Shown: positions 10,303 to 19,554, counted from the stretch's first letter. The stretch is DNA of 64,000 nt from Nostoc sp. FACHB-152 (GCF_014697475.1 NZ_JACJRV010000030.1:1-64000); one strand, 5' to 3'. Notes: generated by a model not told the origin, from the letters alone. Numbers and translations are program-made.

Positions 10303-11763
10303 TTAACTGCGACGACGTGACCAAGGCCCCCAAATGGCAAACGTCAGTCCAGGGGTCTGGATATTGACGAACAATGTCTGACCATCAGGTGAGAAACAAG
10401 CACCAGCAAATTCATTGTCAACAAAATCTTCCTTCTCAGGATCAGTGTTATTTGCAAAGAGAACATTCTTCGCAAACTGGTATAGTTCACCTTTTTGGTT
10501 AACACCCACAACATATTGCTCTCCGCCACCATCTTCGCAAAGGAAAAGGTCGCCAAATGGAGCAACGGTAATGTTGTCTGGCTCGTCTAAAATTTCTCCA
10601 GAAGGAGATGCTTCAATCAAGAGAGTTAATTCTTGTGCAGCAATGTTATATACCCAAACTTGACCGTTACCTCTGGTGGAATCAAAAGCAGGAGGGCCAC
10701 CTTGAGTAGCTATAAAGTAAATTAGTCCATTGTCATACCAAGCACCTTCACCTCGGTAGAAAATGGCGGCTCCCTTGTCTTGTGCTTGGAAGCGGACTCC
10801 ACGACGACTACCTTCGGTAGTCGGGTTAGGATTATCTACCTTCACCCATTCTACTTTCAATGGTTTACCAACAGTAATCCGACCAACTTGACCACCCAAA
10901 TTAGGGTTATTACTGGTATTGACAGCAAATTGGTCTTTAATTTTTAAGGCGTACAGAGTTCCACCTTTAGCTAAGTCACCAGGCTTAGTAGGTTTCACAT
11001 TCGGCTCAAACCGATAGAAGCAGCTATCACCACGATCTTCTGTTTCGTAAACATCGCCTGTATTGGGATCTACAGCAACAGCTTCATGGCTGAAGCGTCC
11101 CATATCTGTTAATGGAACGGGAGTGACCAAACCGCTATTTTCGTCAGCCACAACTTCAAAGTTGTAACCGTGGTTTATGGTTTCAGAAGTACCAGGATTA
11201 GTAGTGGTAGAGAAGGTTTCTTCACAGCTAATCCAACTACCCCAAGGTGTTGGGCCACCAGCACAGTTACGAATGGTTCCAGCTAGAGAGGCAAAATCTT
11301 TGATCAGTTCGCGGTTAGGGCCAACTAGCAAAGTAGTTGTGCCACCTTGCGCGCCTCTGGAATATCTGGGTGAACCAACAACTGGATTTTCGGAAGACTC
11401 ACCTAATTCATGGTTGCGAACTAAGATTGTAGTGTTTCGTGGCCCAGGAAATGCAGCCATCCCATCATGACCTGCGGGTACTATCGTACCATCACTCATG
11501 GTTTGACCTGTAACTGATAGAACACGATAGTTAAACCCTGGAGGAAGTGCCAGGAGAGTCTCTCCGCTTAAATCACCCGCGACGGTGTTTGTCAGTTCTG
11601 ATGTGTTTAAGGGTAACTTAGGCTCTAATAGCCCGTAACCTGTTACCCTTTTCATTTCCCCACGGGCAACCTTGGCATAGAAGGCTTCTAAAGGGGAAAG
11701 CACAGTTACTCCAGCGGCGCTTGCACCAGCTAAAGTGAGAAACCTACGTCTTGAAAAACTCAT
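10303..11763 (-). CDS. PhoX-like (DUF839) phosphatase, Tat-exported
   Basis: This 486-residue protein belongs to the PhoX/DUF839 family of Ca/Fe-dependent alkaline phosphatases that release phosphate from organic esters outside the cytoplasm. The N-terminus SRRRFLTLAGASAAGV is a twin-arginine signal. Family landmarks are ETFSTTTNPG, SHEAVAVDPNTGDVYETEDRG, PDNITVAPFGDLFLCEDGGG and the C-terminal GACFSPDGQTLFVNIQTPG. The start ATG is at 11763. An array of 11-bp phased repeats resembling a Pho box lies 80-120 bp upstream, consistent with phosphate-starvation control. DUF839 proteins are not all proven phosphatases, so the enzymatic activity is family inference. Confidence 0.85.
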   Translation of the reverse strand: MSFSRRRFLTLAGASAAGVTVLSPLEAFYAKVARGEMKRVTGYGLLEPKLPLNTSELTNTVAGDLSGETLLALPPGFNYRVLSVTGQTMSDGTIVPAGHDGMAAFPGPRNTTILVRNHELGESSENPVVGSPRYSRGAQGGTTTLLVGPNRELIKDFASLAGTIRNCAGGPTPWGSWISCEETFSTTTNPGTSETINHGYNFEVVADENSGLVTPVPLTDMGRFSHEAVAVDPNTGDVYETEDRGDSCFYRFEPNVKPTKPGDLAKGGTLYALKIKDQFAVNTSNNPNLGGQVGRITVGKPLKVEWVKVDNPNPTTEGSRRGVRFQAQDKGAAIFYRGEGAWYDNGLIYFIATQGGPPAFDSTRGNGQVWVYNIAAQELTLLIEASPSGEILDEPDNITVAPFGDLFLCEDGGGEQYVVGVNQKGELYQFAKNVLFANNTDPEKEDFVDNEFAGACFSPDGQTLFVNIQTPGLTFAIWGPWSRRRS

Positions 11764-11842
11764 CCTACTTAATCTCTTTTTCCTGATAGTGCGGCAATCA
11801 GGTGAAAATCTATTTGGCGGAGATTAAGCTGGAATGATAGGT

Positions 11843-11883
11843 AGGTTAACCAACACTTATTGAAATATTATCAATAGGTTAAT
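11843..11883 (-). promoter_or_regulatory. Pho-box-like repeat array upstream of phoX-like gene
   Basis: On the minus strand ATTAACCT (11876-11883) and GTTAACCT (11843-11850) are exactly 33 bp apart. Two weaker units sit between them at 11-bp steps. Cyanobacterial SphR/PhoB sites are 8-bp CTTAACCT-like repeats with an 11-bp period. Confidence 0.5.
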
Positions 11884-11935
11884 AAACGCGAAAATCAAAA
11901 GCTAGAAAGCATTACAGCATCTAATACCAAATTGA

Positions 11936-12988
11936 CTACTGCTTTTCTAGCCATTGAAACACTCGATTCCAAGCCCACCAAGGATCAGGGTCTTGTGCTG
12001 TGTACTGACACTCTTTGCTACTTAAATAGCCGACATGGCCACCGTACTCGGTAAGTAACAAATCTATGGCTGAATTCTGGGCGCAGGCGGCTTGTAAATC
12101 GGGAATGATATCTGGATGAAATAAAGGGTCATCGGCAGCGTAGATGATTAAAGTTGGTTTATCCAGCACTGGTAACAGTTGTAAGGCACTACTGGCTTTG
12201 TAGTATGCTTCTACCGAGGGAAAGCCTAGTCTGTCAATTACCAGTTCATGGTCAAAATCCCAGATAGTATTTGTTCTCTCAATTGCTGCTGGGTCAATAG
12301 TTCCGGGATGAGCATCGTGAATTCGCCAAGCCAGTTTTTTTAACTCACGCACAATACTGGCTTCTAATAATCTACCAAAACGGTCTTTAGTCAAGTAAGT
12401 GAGCGATCGCAACGAATCCAAACTTGGGCAAATAACAGCACTACCACCAATATCACTGTATTTAATGCCTAAATTGTCATCGCCTTGAGTTAACTCTGCG
12501 GCTGCTTTTAACCCCCACAGTGCTAATTGTCCGCCTAAGGAAAACCCCATAAACCAAAATTTACTCGGACACCCCATCGCCGCCGCCGCCGCCGCGAGAC
12601 GCACAAAATCCTCACCCTCATATAACCCATCAGAGGTTAAAGTCGGTGACAATTGGGCGGTTTTACCGTGGGCGCGCCAATCAAATAAAACTACGGCATA
12701 ACCTAGAGCATAGGCTTTGCGCCCTAGCAATCTCAAAGACCACTCTTGCTCTAACTCGCCAGTAATTCCATATGTTGCAATAATTGTGCTGTGAGCATTT
12801 TCTGGTATGGCAACCCAACTAAAAATCGGCACACCTTGCCCACCCATAAATATTGTTTTATGATAAGGCGGCTCTGGATGTATAGTTGTGCTTTCCCAGT
12901 TACGTCTGCCCCAAAAAGCAGTATAAACTGTCATGGCAAGACCATTCTGCAAAAACTTAGCGGGATTGTAGGGTGAGTAACACATCAT
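11936..12988 (-). CDS. YheT-type alpha/beta hydrolase
   Basis: This 350-residue protein is an alpha/beta hydrolase of the YheT (UPF0017) type. The nucleophile Ser is in GFSLGG, the acid is likely in YAADDPLF and the His is in YGGHVGYL, so a full triad is present. The oxyanion region is IIATYGITG. The natural substrate is unknown; relatives act on esters or lipids. The start could be ATG 12988 or the adjacent ATG; the segment YNPAKFLQNGLAMTVY before the core looks conserved in type, so I keep the long form. The gene diverges from rpaA. Confidence 0.85.
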   Translation of the reverse strand: MMCYSPYNPAKFLQNGLAMTVYTAFWGRRNWESTTIHPEPPYHKTIFMGGQGVPIFSWVAIPENAHSTIIATYGITGELEQEWSLRLLGRKAYALGYAVVLFDWRAHGKTAQLSPTLTSDGLYEGEDFVRLAAAAAAMGCPSKFWFMGFSLGGQLALWGLKAAAELTQGDDNLGIKYSDIGGSAVICPSLDSLRSLTYLTKDRFGRLLEASIVRELKKLAWRIHDAHPGTIDPAAIERTNTIWDFDHELVIDRLGFPSVEAYYKASSALQLLPVLDKPTLIIYAADDPLFHPDIIPDLQAACAQNSAIDLLLTEYGGHVGYLSSKECQYTAQDPDPWWAWNRVFQWLEKQ

Positions 12989-13080
12989 TTCTAAAATTTC
13001 GTGTACCTTAATTCTGATTTGTCATTAAGTAGTTTTAATATTTATGTTAGATTTAAAATCTTTTTTATAATCAAGACAGA

Positions 13081-13104
13081 AATCTTTGTATCGCTACAAA
13101 GATT
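13081..13104. promoter_or_regulatory. Perfect dyad in the yheT-rpaA divergent region
   Basis: AATCTTTGTA and TACAAAGATT form a perfect 10-bp inverted repeat around TCGC. On the plus strand it is followed by CTTATTTTTCC. It ends 38 bp before the rpaA ATG, so it could be an operator for either gene or an attenuator hairpin in the rpaA leader. Confidence 0.45.
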
Positions 13105-13142
13105 CTTATTTTTCCTTAATAAGTAGCAATAATTTTTTAAGA

Positions 13143-13874
13143 ATGCCGAGGATTCTTGTCATAGACGATGACCCAGCAATTTCCGAGCTTGTTGCCGTCA
13201 ACCTAGAAATGGCTGGCTACGATGTCAACCAAGCGGAAGATGGCATCAAAGGTCAGGCGTTAGCTCTCCAGCTACAACCAGACCTGATTATGCTTGACCT
13301 GATGTTGCCACGAGTAGATGGTTTTACAGTTTGTCAACGCCTGCGCCGGGATGAACGGACTGCGGAAATTCCCGTGTTAATGTTGACTGCTTTAAGCCAG
13401 ACTCAAGATAAAGTGGAAGGCTTCAATGCTGGTGCAGATGACTATCTCACCAAGCCCTTTGAGGTAGAAGAGATGCTGGCACGGGTACGTGCTTTATTGC
13501 GACGCACCGACCGCATTCCCCAAGCCGCCAAGCACAGCGAAATTCTCAACTACGGGCCGTTGACACTTGTTCCTGAAAGGTTTGAGGCCATATGGTTTGG
13601 TGAGACGGTGAAACTGACCCATTTAGAATTTGAGTTACTCCACTGTTTGCTGCAACGCCACGGACAGACAGTTTCTCCTAGCGAAATTCTTCGGGAAGTT
13701 TGGGGCTACGATCCTGATGATGATATTGAGACTATTCGAGTTCATATTCGCCATTTAAGAACTAAACTCGAACCAGATCCTCGCCATCCTCGCTACATCA
13801 AGACGGTATACGGTGCAGGATATTGTCTAGAATTGCCCAGTGTCCCGCCATCAGTTGAGGAAGCGTCTGCATAA
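13143..13874 (+). CDS. rpaA: Response regulator RpaA
   Basis: This 243-residue OmpR-class regulator has a receiver (1-120) with acidic pocket Asp8-Asp9, phosphoacceptor Asp52 in LIMLDLMLP and Lys in DDYLTKPF, then a winged helix with [18 protein letters not shown] and [12 protein letters not shown]. The sequence is much closer to RpaA than to RpaB, which has a different N-terminus and linker. RpaA is the output regulator of the KaiABC clock through SasA and also affects phycobilisome coupling and redox-responsive genes. I start at ATG 13143 ([10 protein letters not shown]); the frame extends upstream but lacks family similarity. No kinase gene adjoins. Confidence 0.92.
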   Translation: MPRILVIDDDPAISELVAVNLEMAGYDVNQAEDGIKGQALALQLQPDLIMLDLMLPRVDGFTVCQRLRRDERTAEIPVLMLTALSQTQDKVEGFNAGADDYLTKPFEVEEMLARVRALLRRTDRIPQAAKHSEILNYGPLTLVPERFEAIWFGETVKLTHLEFELLHCLLQRHGQTVSPSEILREVWGYDPDDDIETIRVHIRHLRTKLEPDPRHPRYIKTVYGAGYCLELPSVPPSVEEASA

Positions 13875-14349
13875 GCAGTTGAGTAACTCGCTACATTCCT
13901 TGACTTCAGTTAACTCAATACTGGATTTGCTCAATCTATCAAATTCTGCGTAATCCTGAGTGGAATGCAGTTTAGTGATTGTACTAAGGGAAACTCTTCT
14001 CTCGCCTACCTGACTCTACAAAAAGCTACCCTCCAGTGGACATCATTTTGTGGAGGGCAATGCTTGGTAGACGAAATCCAATTCTGTTAGTAGTAATGCG
14101 CCTATACCGCCACGAGTCAAAATAGCGCAGTCTTCATTGAAAAAGGCAATAGGGAATAGGCAACAGGCAACAGGGAGGAAAGTCGTTTAGTGCCTATGTT
14201 TGATTATTCCTTGTCCTAATTTATAGCAGTACCAAGGTAATTAGGACATCGGTAAAGGATAAAACTTAGACAGCAAAAGACTTTTAACCCTGTCACCTGT
14301 CAGCTGCCCCCTGCTATATTAGACAGTTGTCGTAAAAATTGCCAAACTC

Positions 14350-14382
14350 AGATTCTCGACTTCTTAAAGAAGTTGGGAATCT
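14350..14382. repeat. Dispersed palindromic repeat, copy 1
   Basis: AGATTCTCGACTTC and GAAGTTGGGAATCT pair around TTAAA with two imperfect positions. The same element with compensating changes occurs at 53574-53606, so this is an interspersed repeat family rather than a gene-specific site. Confidence 0.65.
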
Positions 14383-14401
14383 TATTGCCACAATTAAAAT
14401 G

Positions 14402-14473
14402 ACAGAGGAGCCAAGGTGCAAATTAATTCATAATGCACTAATTGCCGAATTATCTGCGCCTCATCTCCTCTGT
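14402..14473 (-). terminator. Long-armed inverted repeat past chlP, possible terminator
   Basis: ACAGAGGAG (14402-14410) and CTCCTCTGT (14465-14473) are perfect complements 24 bp past the chlP stop. An inner GTGCA/TGCAC pair is also present. There is no strong T-run, so the terminator role is tentative. Confidence 0.4.
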
Positions 14474-14496
14474 TGTATTTGTACCTGATTGCTCTT

Positions 14497-15717
14497 TTAG
14501 GGAGCGAGGGCATTACCGCGAATTAAACTACCAATAGTTTTGGCAGTAATTTTTAGCTGGGTAATGGGGTTAGCAGGGACAACTGTTTTATACAGATAGC
14601 TGTCGAATGTTAGACGCTGTACATCCATGTCACCACACATTTCTACGAATGCTTCACGGGTAGCGTCAGAACGATAGAACACACTTTGCAAAATGTCTAA
14701 CACTTTGTATGTGAGTCCGTATTTTTTATCCCAACGCTTGATATATACCTTGAGGTCGTCTTCTGTAGGAATGCGGCTACCGTTGTTGGAGGTTTCAACT
14801 ATGGTTTCAGCACACATCCGGCCAGATTTAGCGGCAAAGTAAATACCTTCTCCAGAAGATTTGGTAACGTAGCCAGCAGCATCTCCTACTAGGGCAATGC
14901 GACCAACAACACGACGAGGACGGGGATGTTCAGGAATGGGGTGCGCTTCGACTTTGATGATTTTCCCGCCTTCTAGCTTTTTAGCAGCACGGGCGCGAAT
15001 ACCAGCTTGTAACTGTTTGATACTGGCTTTATTGACGTGCATTGTGCCAGTACCGACGGCTACGTGGTCGTATTTGGGGAATACCCAAGCATAGAAATCG
15101 GTGGAAACGTCATTGCCGACATACATTTCGGCTAGGTCGTTGTAGTACACCATTTTGTCTTGGGGTAAGCGAATTCGCTCTTGGAAAGCGATCGCATAAT
15201 TATAATCCCCAGCATCCATTTCTTTGGCAATGCGAGAATTCGCCCCATCCGCCCCAATAATTAAATCTACTTTCAGGGTTTTTGTAACGCCCTGCACGCC
15301 GCCATCAGAATGGTCAACGTAATGGATAGTATAAGGGTCGGTATTGTTTGTGGGTATATCGACTTTATGAACGGTGGCGTTAATTAAATTTGCCCCTAAT
15401 TTTGCCGCACGATTCCGCAAAAAGCCATCTAAGACTTCACGGCGGCACATTCCTATATATTCTTCTTCATTTACCAGATTAATATCAACCTCACGATTGG
15501 AAGGCGAAATCATTTTCATCTTCCGCACCCGGCGGTCAATAATCTCTGGGGGTAGGTCAAATTCACCCACCATACATAGGGGGATAGCTCCCCCACAAGG
15601 CTTGGCATTGTCTAGCTTACGCTCAAACAGGTAGGTTTCAATCCCAGCTTTTGCCAGTGTTTCGGCGGCAGATGAACCAGCAGGGCCTGACCCCACAACA
15701 GCAACCCGTAGTGTCAA
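14497..15717 (-). CDS. chlP: Geranylgeranyl diphosphate/geranylgeranyl-chlorophyll reductase
   Basis: ChlP is the FAD-dependent enzyme that reduces three double bonds of the geranylgeranyl group to the phytyl tail of chlorophyll and tocopherol. The dinucleotide fold VAVVGSGPAGSSAAETLA begins the protein, followed by PCGGAIPLCM and the second FAD motif VVGRIALVGDAAGYVTKSSG. I place the start at TTG 15717, preceded by GGGAGAAGACCT, giving 406 residues, the usual length, beginning TLRVAVVG. An ATG at 15753 (418 residues) lacks a ribosome site and family support but is a possible alternative. It is monocistronic. Confidence 0.95.
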   Translation of the reverse strand: MTLRVAVVGSGPAGSSAAETLAKAGIETYLFERKLDNAKPCGGAIPLCMVGEFDLPPEIIDRRVRKMKMISPSNREVDINLVNEEEYIGMCRREVLDGFLRNRAAKLGANLINATVHKVDIPTNNTDPYTIHYVDHSDGGVQGVTKTLKVDLIIGADGANSRIAKEMDAGDYNYAIAFQERIRLPQDKMVYYNDLAEMYVGNDVSTDFYAWVFPKYDHVAVGTGTMHVNKASIKQLQAGIRARAAKKLEGGKIIKVEAHPIPEHPRPRRVVGRIALVGDAAGYVTKSSGEGIYFAAKSGRMCAETIVETSNNGSRIPTEDDLKVYIKRWDKKYGLTYKVLDILQSVFYRSDATREAFVEMCGDMDVQRLTFDSYLYKTVVPANPITQLKITAKTIGSLIRGNALAP

Positions 15718-15839
15718 AGGTCTTCTCCCAATCTTGACATTTACCGAAAGCATCGTACCACGGTCTTTTGGCTGATTTTGCGCTCCACCTCCTGGTTTTG
15801 ACAGAAATGCAATATTCCTTAACATTTCGATACAAAATT

Positions 15840-15860
15840 GGGGAGTGGGGAGTGGGGAGT
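15840..15860. repeat. Tandem heptamer GGGGAGT x3 (STRR-like)
   Basis: Three perfect tandem copies of GGGGAGT are followed by degenerate ones. Such 7-bp repeats (STRR families) are characteristic of heterocystous cyanobacteria. Similar runs occur at about 44700-44735 and 50385-50400. Confidence 0.8.
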
Positions 15861-15941
15861 TGTGAGTAGGGATTGGGAATAATTACTGAATATTTCATCT
15901 CAAGCCTCTAGTACCTAGTCCCTAGCTTCTAGCCCCTAATC

Positions 15942-16478
15942 ATGCAGATTTCTTTAATAGACTCTCTAACTAGAAGAGTTAGCATTACTGCCATTACTGG
16001 ATATCAAAAGCATATTTCCCCTCACAAAGGCTTTGTTTGCGCCCACAGGATTTTATATGGGGGTGAATCATGTTCTGGCTATATCAAACGGGTGATTGCA
16101 CAAGAAGGTTTAAGACTAGCTTTAGTTAAGTCGCGCCAACGATTTCAAGCTTGCAAACAAGCTAACCTAATTTTGCACTCGCAATCTCATAATTCTGAAT
16201 CCACAGAAGCAGAGGATGAAGTAAATACACGGCAACCAAAAAGAGACAATAAAAGTGATAATTGTCAATCTTTAAACACAAGTTGTAGTAATGGAGATAT
16301 TAGTGATTGTGCAGATTGTGGAGATTTGAGTTGCAATTGTGCTGAGACGGTTAATATATTGCCAGATTGTGATTTCTCTCATTGCCACCCTATAGATTGC
16401 AGTGTTTTAGATTGTAGTTCTCTCGATTGTAGTGGTGCTGATTGTAGCTTTCTAGATTGCGGTAGTTGTGGTAGTTAA
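15942..16478 (+). CDS. yidD: YidD-like protein with Cys-rich pentapeptide tail
   Basis: The first 75 or so residues match YidD, the small amphipathic membrane-insertion efficiency factor: ITGYQKHISPHKGFVCAHRI, then GGESCSGYIKRVIAQEGLRLAL and RFQACKQA. YidD proteins help YidC/Sec insert membrane proteins and are normally about 70-110 residues. Here the protein is 178 residues: a hydrophilic linker is followed by a Cys/Asp tail built of five-residue units (DCSVL, DCSSL, DCSGA, DCSFL, DCGSC). The region as a whole holds about 20 cysteines, which suggests metal binding or disulfides. The ATG at 15942 is the only sensible start. The YidD assignment is fairly sure; the tail's role is unknown. Confidence 0.75.
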   Translation: MQISLIDSLTRRVSITAITGYQKHISPHKGFVCAHRILYGGESCSGYIKRVIAQEGLRLALVKSRQRFQACKQANLILHSQSHNSESTEAEDEVNTRQPKRDNKSDNCQSLNTSCSNGDISDCADCGDLSCNCAETVNILPDCDFSHCHPIDCSVLDCSSLDCSGADCSFLDCGSCGS

Positions 16479-17520
16479 TTACCAAGTACTTGTATAAACG
16501 ATTCATAATTTCAATAGTTAATACTTGGATATACAACATTCTTTGCTATTACCTGTTGCCTGTTGACTCCCTACACAAGTATGTTCAGTGATCAAAATAA
16601 TCAATCTAAAATTACGGGTTAGCTACTAGGAACTAGGATGAGGAAATTTTGCCTGATTCCCAGTTTTTAGTTTTTAAGCCTCATCATAACAAGCTGCACT
16701 ACACAACCAAGAATAGGCATCAATAATTTACATTTATTTATTTTTGTATAAGTATATACTTATTTTGCTTATTAAGTATCTAAGATTCTGAGGTAATAAG
16801 TGTCTATAAATTCAAGCCATAGTGTTCGATTTTTAAACTTGTCTATATAAAACTTTAATGTTATCTACCTAATGATAGAATTTTTTATCGAAATCAAGTA
16901 TAAGTTGTGACAATTTAAATGCTCAAATTAAAAAGTTATGGCAGTCGAAATAAAGGTTAGGACAACTACTAACCATAATACATAGCCACTAAAAGACTTT
17001 TAAACCTATTCCCTGTTGCCTGCCATACATGAATACACAAATTTTAGACAGTTAAAAGTCTTTCAATCTTAGTCAAGAACTCGCAGCCAACTATTTGTTT
17101 CTTAATATCCTGAAATATAAGCAGTATTAATCAGAGCTTTTTAAATTACAGAAAATTAGGGAGGTTAAAGTGCCAATAATTACTAGTATTAAAATTTTTT
17201 TATAAGTATATTATGCTACCCAGGTTAACTTTAAGAGCTATAAGTAGCAAAACTTTATACATTTAAACACCGAGGATAAAAATTGATACCGAGCATATTA
17301 TCTTGTTAACTTTGGTGAAACCCTAAATTAACAAAACTGAGAAAAAATGTAGCCACTTTTTAGCGTGATGAACTATTATTAATTGCTACAGAAAAAGACC
17401 GTAAAACAGATACAACTTAAAATAAAAAATTTACTTTGAGTTGCTAATATAAACTTTCAACTGATGTCTATTAAAAAGAATTTATTATTTACACCCCAAG
17501 CAAAGATAAAAGGCGAGAAG
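16479..17520. other. 1.0-kb AT-rich gene-free region
   Basis: No credible reading frame is seen on either strand. The region holds the inverted repeat AAAGACTTTTAA (16992-17003) / TTAAAAGTCTTT (17052-17063), part of a longer stretch that resembles 14275-14330, and degenerate CCTGTTGCCTGTTG heptamer-like repeats near 16548. The 3' part should contain the promoter of the secreted-protein gene at 17521. Confidence 0.55.
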
Positions 17521-18186
17521 ATGGAGATAATTACACATTGTTCTAGGGTATTAGGCTTACAAATGCTGGCGTTTGCAGTACTTTCTAATATGGCGATCGC
17601 ACAAAAAACTCCTGTTGCACCCCAACAAACCACCACGCAGAAAATTTGCTCTTTAGATCCTGTGGAAAATTTACTTCCACCAACACAAACAAAAACTAAT
17701 AATTCTTTATTTTCTTACCTAGCTCAAGAAGGATTTAGCCAAAGCAAAGATGGTTCTTGGGTATGTTATGTAAACGATCCTAAAAAAGAAGGGCGTTACT
17801 ACACTCTCTTTAGAGTTCAAGAGCTAAAAGGAAAGTTAGTAGGTAGTTCGTTTTTAGACAACGGTAGTTTAATTGCAGGTCAGGACAGCCGAACCGTAGA
17901 CTTTTTTATGAAGCTCGTAGAGCATCATCTAAATGGAGATCAAGAAAATCGGCAAAGTATACGTAGATATTTAGAATCATTTATTTCTCTGGTAAAAGAA
18001 GGCAAGATTAAAGCTTCTCGTCGTGGGTTTCTTTTCGACCAACCCAACCGTGCCTTAGTGTTGTACCACGCTCTGAATGCAGGAGAACTCAAAGGGACAG
18101 CCATTACGCTCAACATTGAACTGGCCAGTAACGCAAATTCTAGTTCAACCAAAAGTGCTATCCCAACCTCTTTAAAGAGAAGATAA
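17521..18186 (+). CDS. Secreted protein of unknown function
   Basis: I do not recognise this 221-residue protein. Residues 1-28 form a Sec signal peptide (LGLQMLAFAVLSNMAIA with AIA-Q cleavage), so it is exported. The mature part has one Cys early (KICSLDPVENLL) and one in SWVCYVNDPKKEG, which could pair. It is otherwise soluble, with a C-terminal Ser/Thr-rich end. I chose ATG 17521 because GGCGAG precedes it and it leads directly into the signal; an ATG at 17464 adds 19 charged residues. It lies 75 bp before another secreted protein on the same strand, so the two may function together. Confidence 0.65.
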   Translation: MEIITHCSRVLGLQMLAFAVLSNMAIAQKTPVAPQQTTTQKICSLDPVENLLPPTQTKTNNSLFSYLAQEGFSQSKDGSWVCYVNDPKKEGRYYTLFRVQELKGKLVGSSFLDNGSLIAGQDSRTVDFFMKLVEHHLNGDQENRQSIRRYLESFISLVKEGKIKASRRGFLFDQPNRALVLYHALNAGELKGTAITLNIELASNANSSSTKSAIPTSLKRR

Positions 18187-18261
18187 AATCCCAGCAAAAA
18201 TGATACGCATTGTTTAATTGCGTGTGAGTAGTTTTTATTTATATTGATCAGGAGATGTATC

Positions 18262-19545
18262 TTGCTAAAATCAACTGTCAAAAGCACTGCGGTTTTTTTA
18301 ACGTCTTTGGCAGTAGTAGTATCTGTTAGCCAGTCTGCTAATGCACAACTAAACGTAGGAAACCGCAAAATACAGCGAGGGCTAGAGCGAGAGTATCTCC
18401 AGTATCAGCTTAGACAGCGTAATCTCAACGATATGCTAGTCATTCCCCGATGTGATATCGGCATGGGTACTGGCTGCAACAAAACCGGAACTGTCCTGCA
18501 ACAATTACTAACAAATAATGGCGGCCCTAGTTACTACGACCTAGCCATTCGAGCCGCAGGGGGGAAGTCAAACTTTAATGCCTTCGCTACTTATTACGGT
18601 AACAATCCTAGACTGATAGAAATACCTTATGCTTCATTCTGGAAAGCTCAGTCTCCACGGTTTCTAGATGGGTATCAATACGTTCTGGGCCAAAGTGTAA
18701 GTAAAACTCCTGTACTAGGTTTAGGCACAGTGACGAAGAACTTTGCTTGGTCACCAATATCCAGAAGTGATAACTCCCTCAGCCCTCGGCAAGGGTTATT
18801 AGATTTTAAATACTCTTTTGGTCATGAACTCTTACGTGAAGCATCAAAAATACCTAATTTAGAGCAGCAGATCCGGGATTTAAATTTGCCGCCTGAGATG
18901 ACGCAGTTTTATTTGAATAACCTCTCTCAAGGCTTAAATGCGTTGCAAACAGGCAACACACAAGCGTTACAACAAAGCATATTAGAAATAGTTTCTTTCC
19001 CATACTCACCAAATTATACAAATACTGGTAGCTACGGACGAACACCAATTGATATACCAACAGTATTCAACGCCTTGGAAGGTACACCTACAGTTGTCAC
19101 AGAAGTAGTAAACCCAGACTTAGCCCTTGGCATTGGAGAAGAATTTCTCATACCATCAGATACTGTCGCTGCTTTTGAAACTAATTTAATCCCAGGTGGA
19201 AGTGGTTTTAACTTCCTGCCAGTGTTAGCAGGAGGTGGGCTTGTAGCATTGCTACTACTGGCTTTAGGAAGCGATGGAGATGGAGGCGGTTCCTCTAACA
19301 GGCAGTCACCTCCGGTGACAGATACTCCTGAGACAACTACACCTACACCACCCATTACACCCACAACCCCACCTAACCAATGCTTACCTCCTGGTGGCGG
19401 AGTTATTGGTGTTCCACCTTGCGACAACCCACCACAAGTAGTGAAGCCAGTAGATGAGCCATCAACAATTAAAGCCATACTCTTGTTAACTCTTGTGGTG
19501 TGCATACTTAGCCGTAAGCAACGAGTTATCCAAATCAAAAATTAG
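18262..19545 (+). CDS. Secreted protein with PEP-CTERM-like C-terminal sorting signal
   Basis: This 427-residue protein has no known enzymatic domain that I recognise. It starts at TTG 18262, placed by CAGGAGA six bases upstream; a signal peptide follows (TAVFLTSLAVVVSVSQSANA, cleaved before Gln). There is a globular region (about 30-310), a hydrophobic segment FLPVLAGGGLVALLLLALG, and a Pro/Thr linker (TPETTTPTPPITPTTPP). The end is DEPSTIKAILLLTLVVCILSRKQ: an EPST motif, one helix and basic residues. This is the layout of PEP-CTERM signals processed by exosortase. It probably ends up at the outer surface or in the sheath. Confidence 0.65.
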   Translation: MLKSTVKSTAVFLTSLAVVVSVSQSANAQLNVGNRKIQRGLEREYLQYQLRQRNLNDMLVIPRCDIGMGTGCNKTGTVLQQLLTNNGGPSYYDLAIRAAGGKSNFNAFATYYGNNPRLIEIPYASFWKAQSPRFLDGYQYVLGQSVSKTPVLGLGTVTKNFAWSPISRSDNSLSPRQGLLDFKYSFGHELLREASKIPNLEQQIRDLNLPPEMTQFYLNNLSQGLNALQTGNTQALQQSILEIVSFPYSPNYTNTGSYGRTPIDIPTVFNALEGTPTVVTEVVNPDLALGIGEEFLIPSDTVAAFETNLIPGGSGFNFLPVLAGGGLVALLLLALGSDGDGGGSSNRQSPPVTDTPETTTPTPPITPTTPPNQCLPPGGGVIGVPPCDNPPQVVKPVDEPSTIKAILLLTLVVCILSRKQRVIQIKN

Positions 19546-19554
19546 ATGAGAAAA

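Larger units (their letters stand above)
13875..14496. other. 622-bp gene-free region between rpaA and chlP
   Basis: No coding frame is visible. It holds a 7-bp stem CCCTCCA/TGGAGGG (14029-14057) after rpaA, degenerate GGCAACA heptamers (about 14150-14175), and an inverted repeat GTCCTAATT/AATTAGGAC (14213-14247). The stretch AAAAGACTTTTAA...TTAGACAGTT (about 14275-14330) recurs near 16991-17050. A palindromic repeat (14350-14382) and a long-armed repeat next to chlP are listed separately. Confidence 0.6.

Noticed and set aside
14029-14057. CCCTCCA/TGGAGGG stem after rpaA as terminator
   Set aside because: Stem of only 7 bp with a 15-base loop and no T-run; noted in the gap entry only.
16479-17520. 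Search for tRNA or stable RNA in the 1-kb gap
   Set aside because: No cloverleaf or T-loop (GGTTCGA-type) sequence was found here or in the other large gaps.
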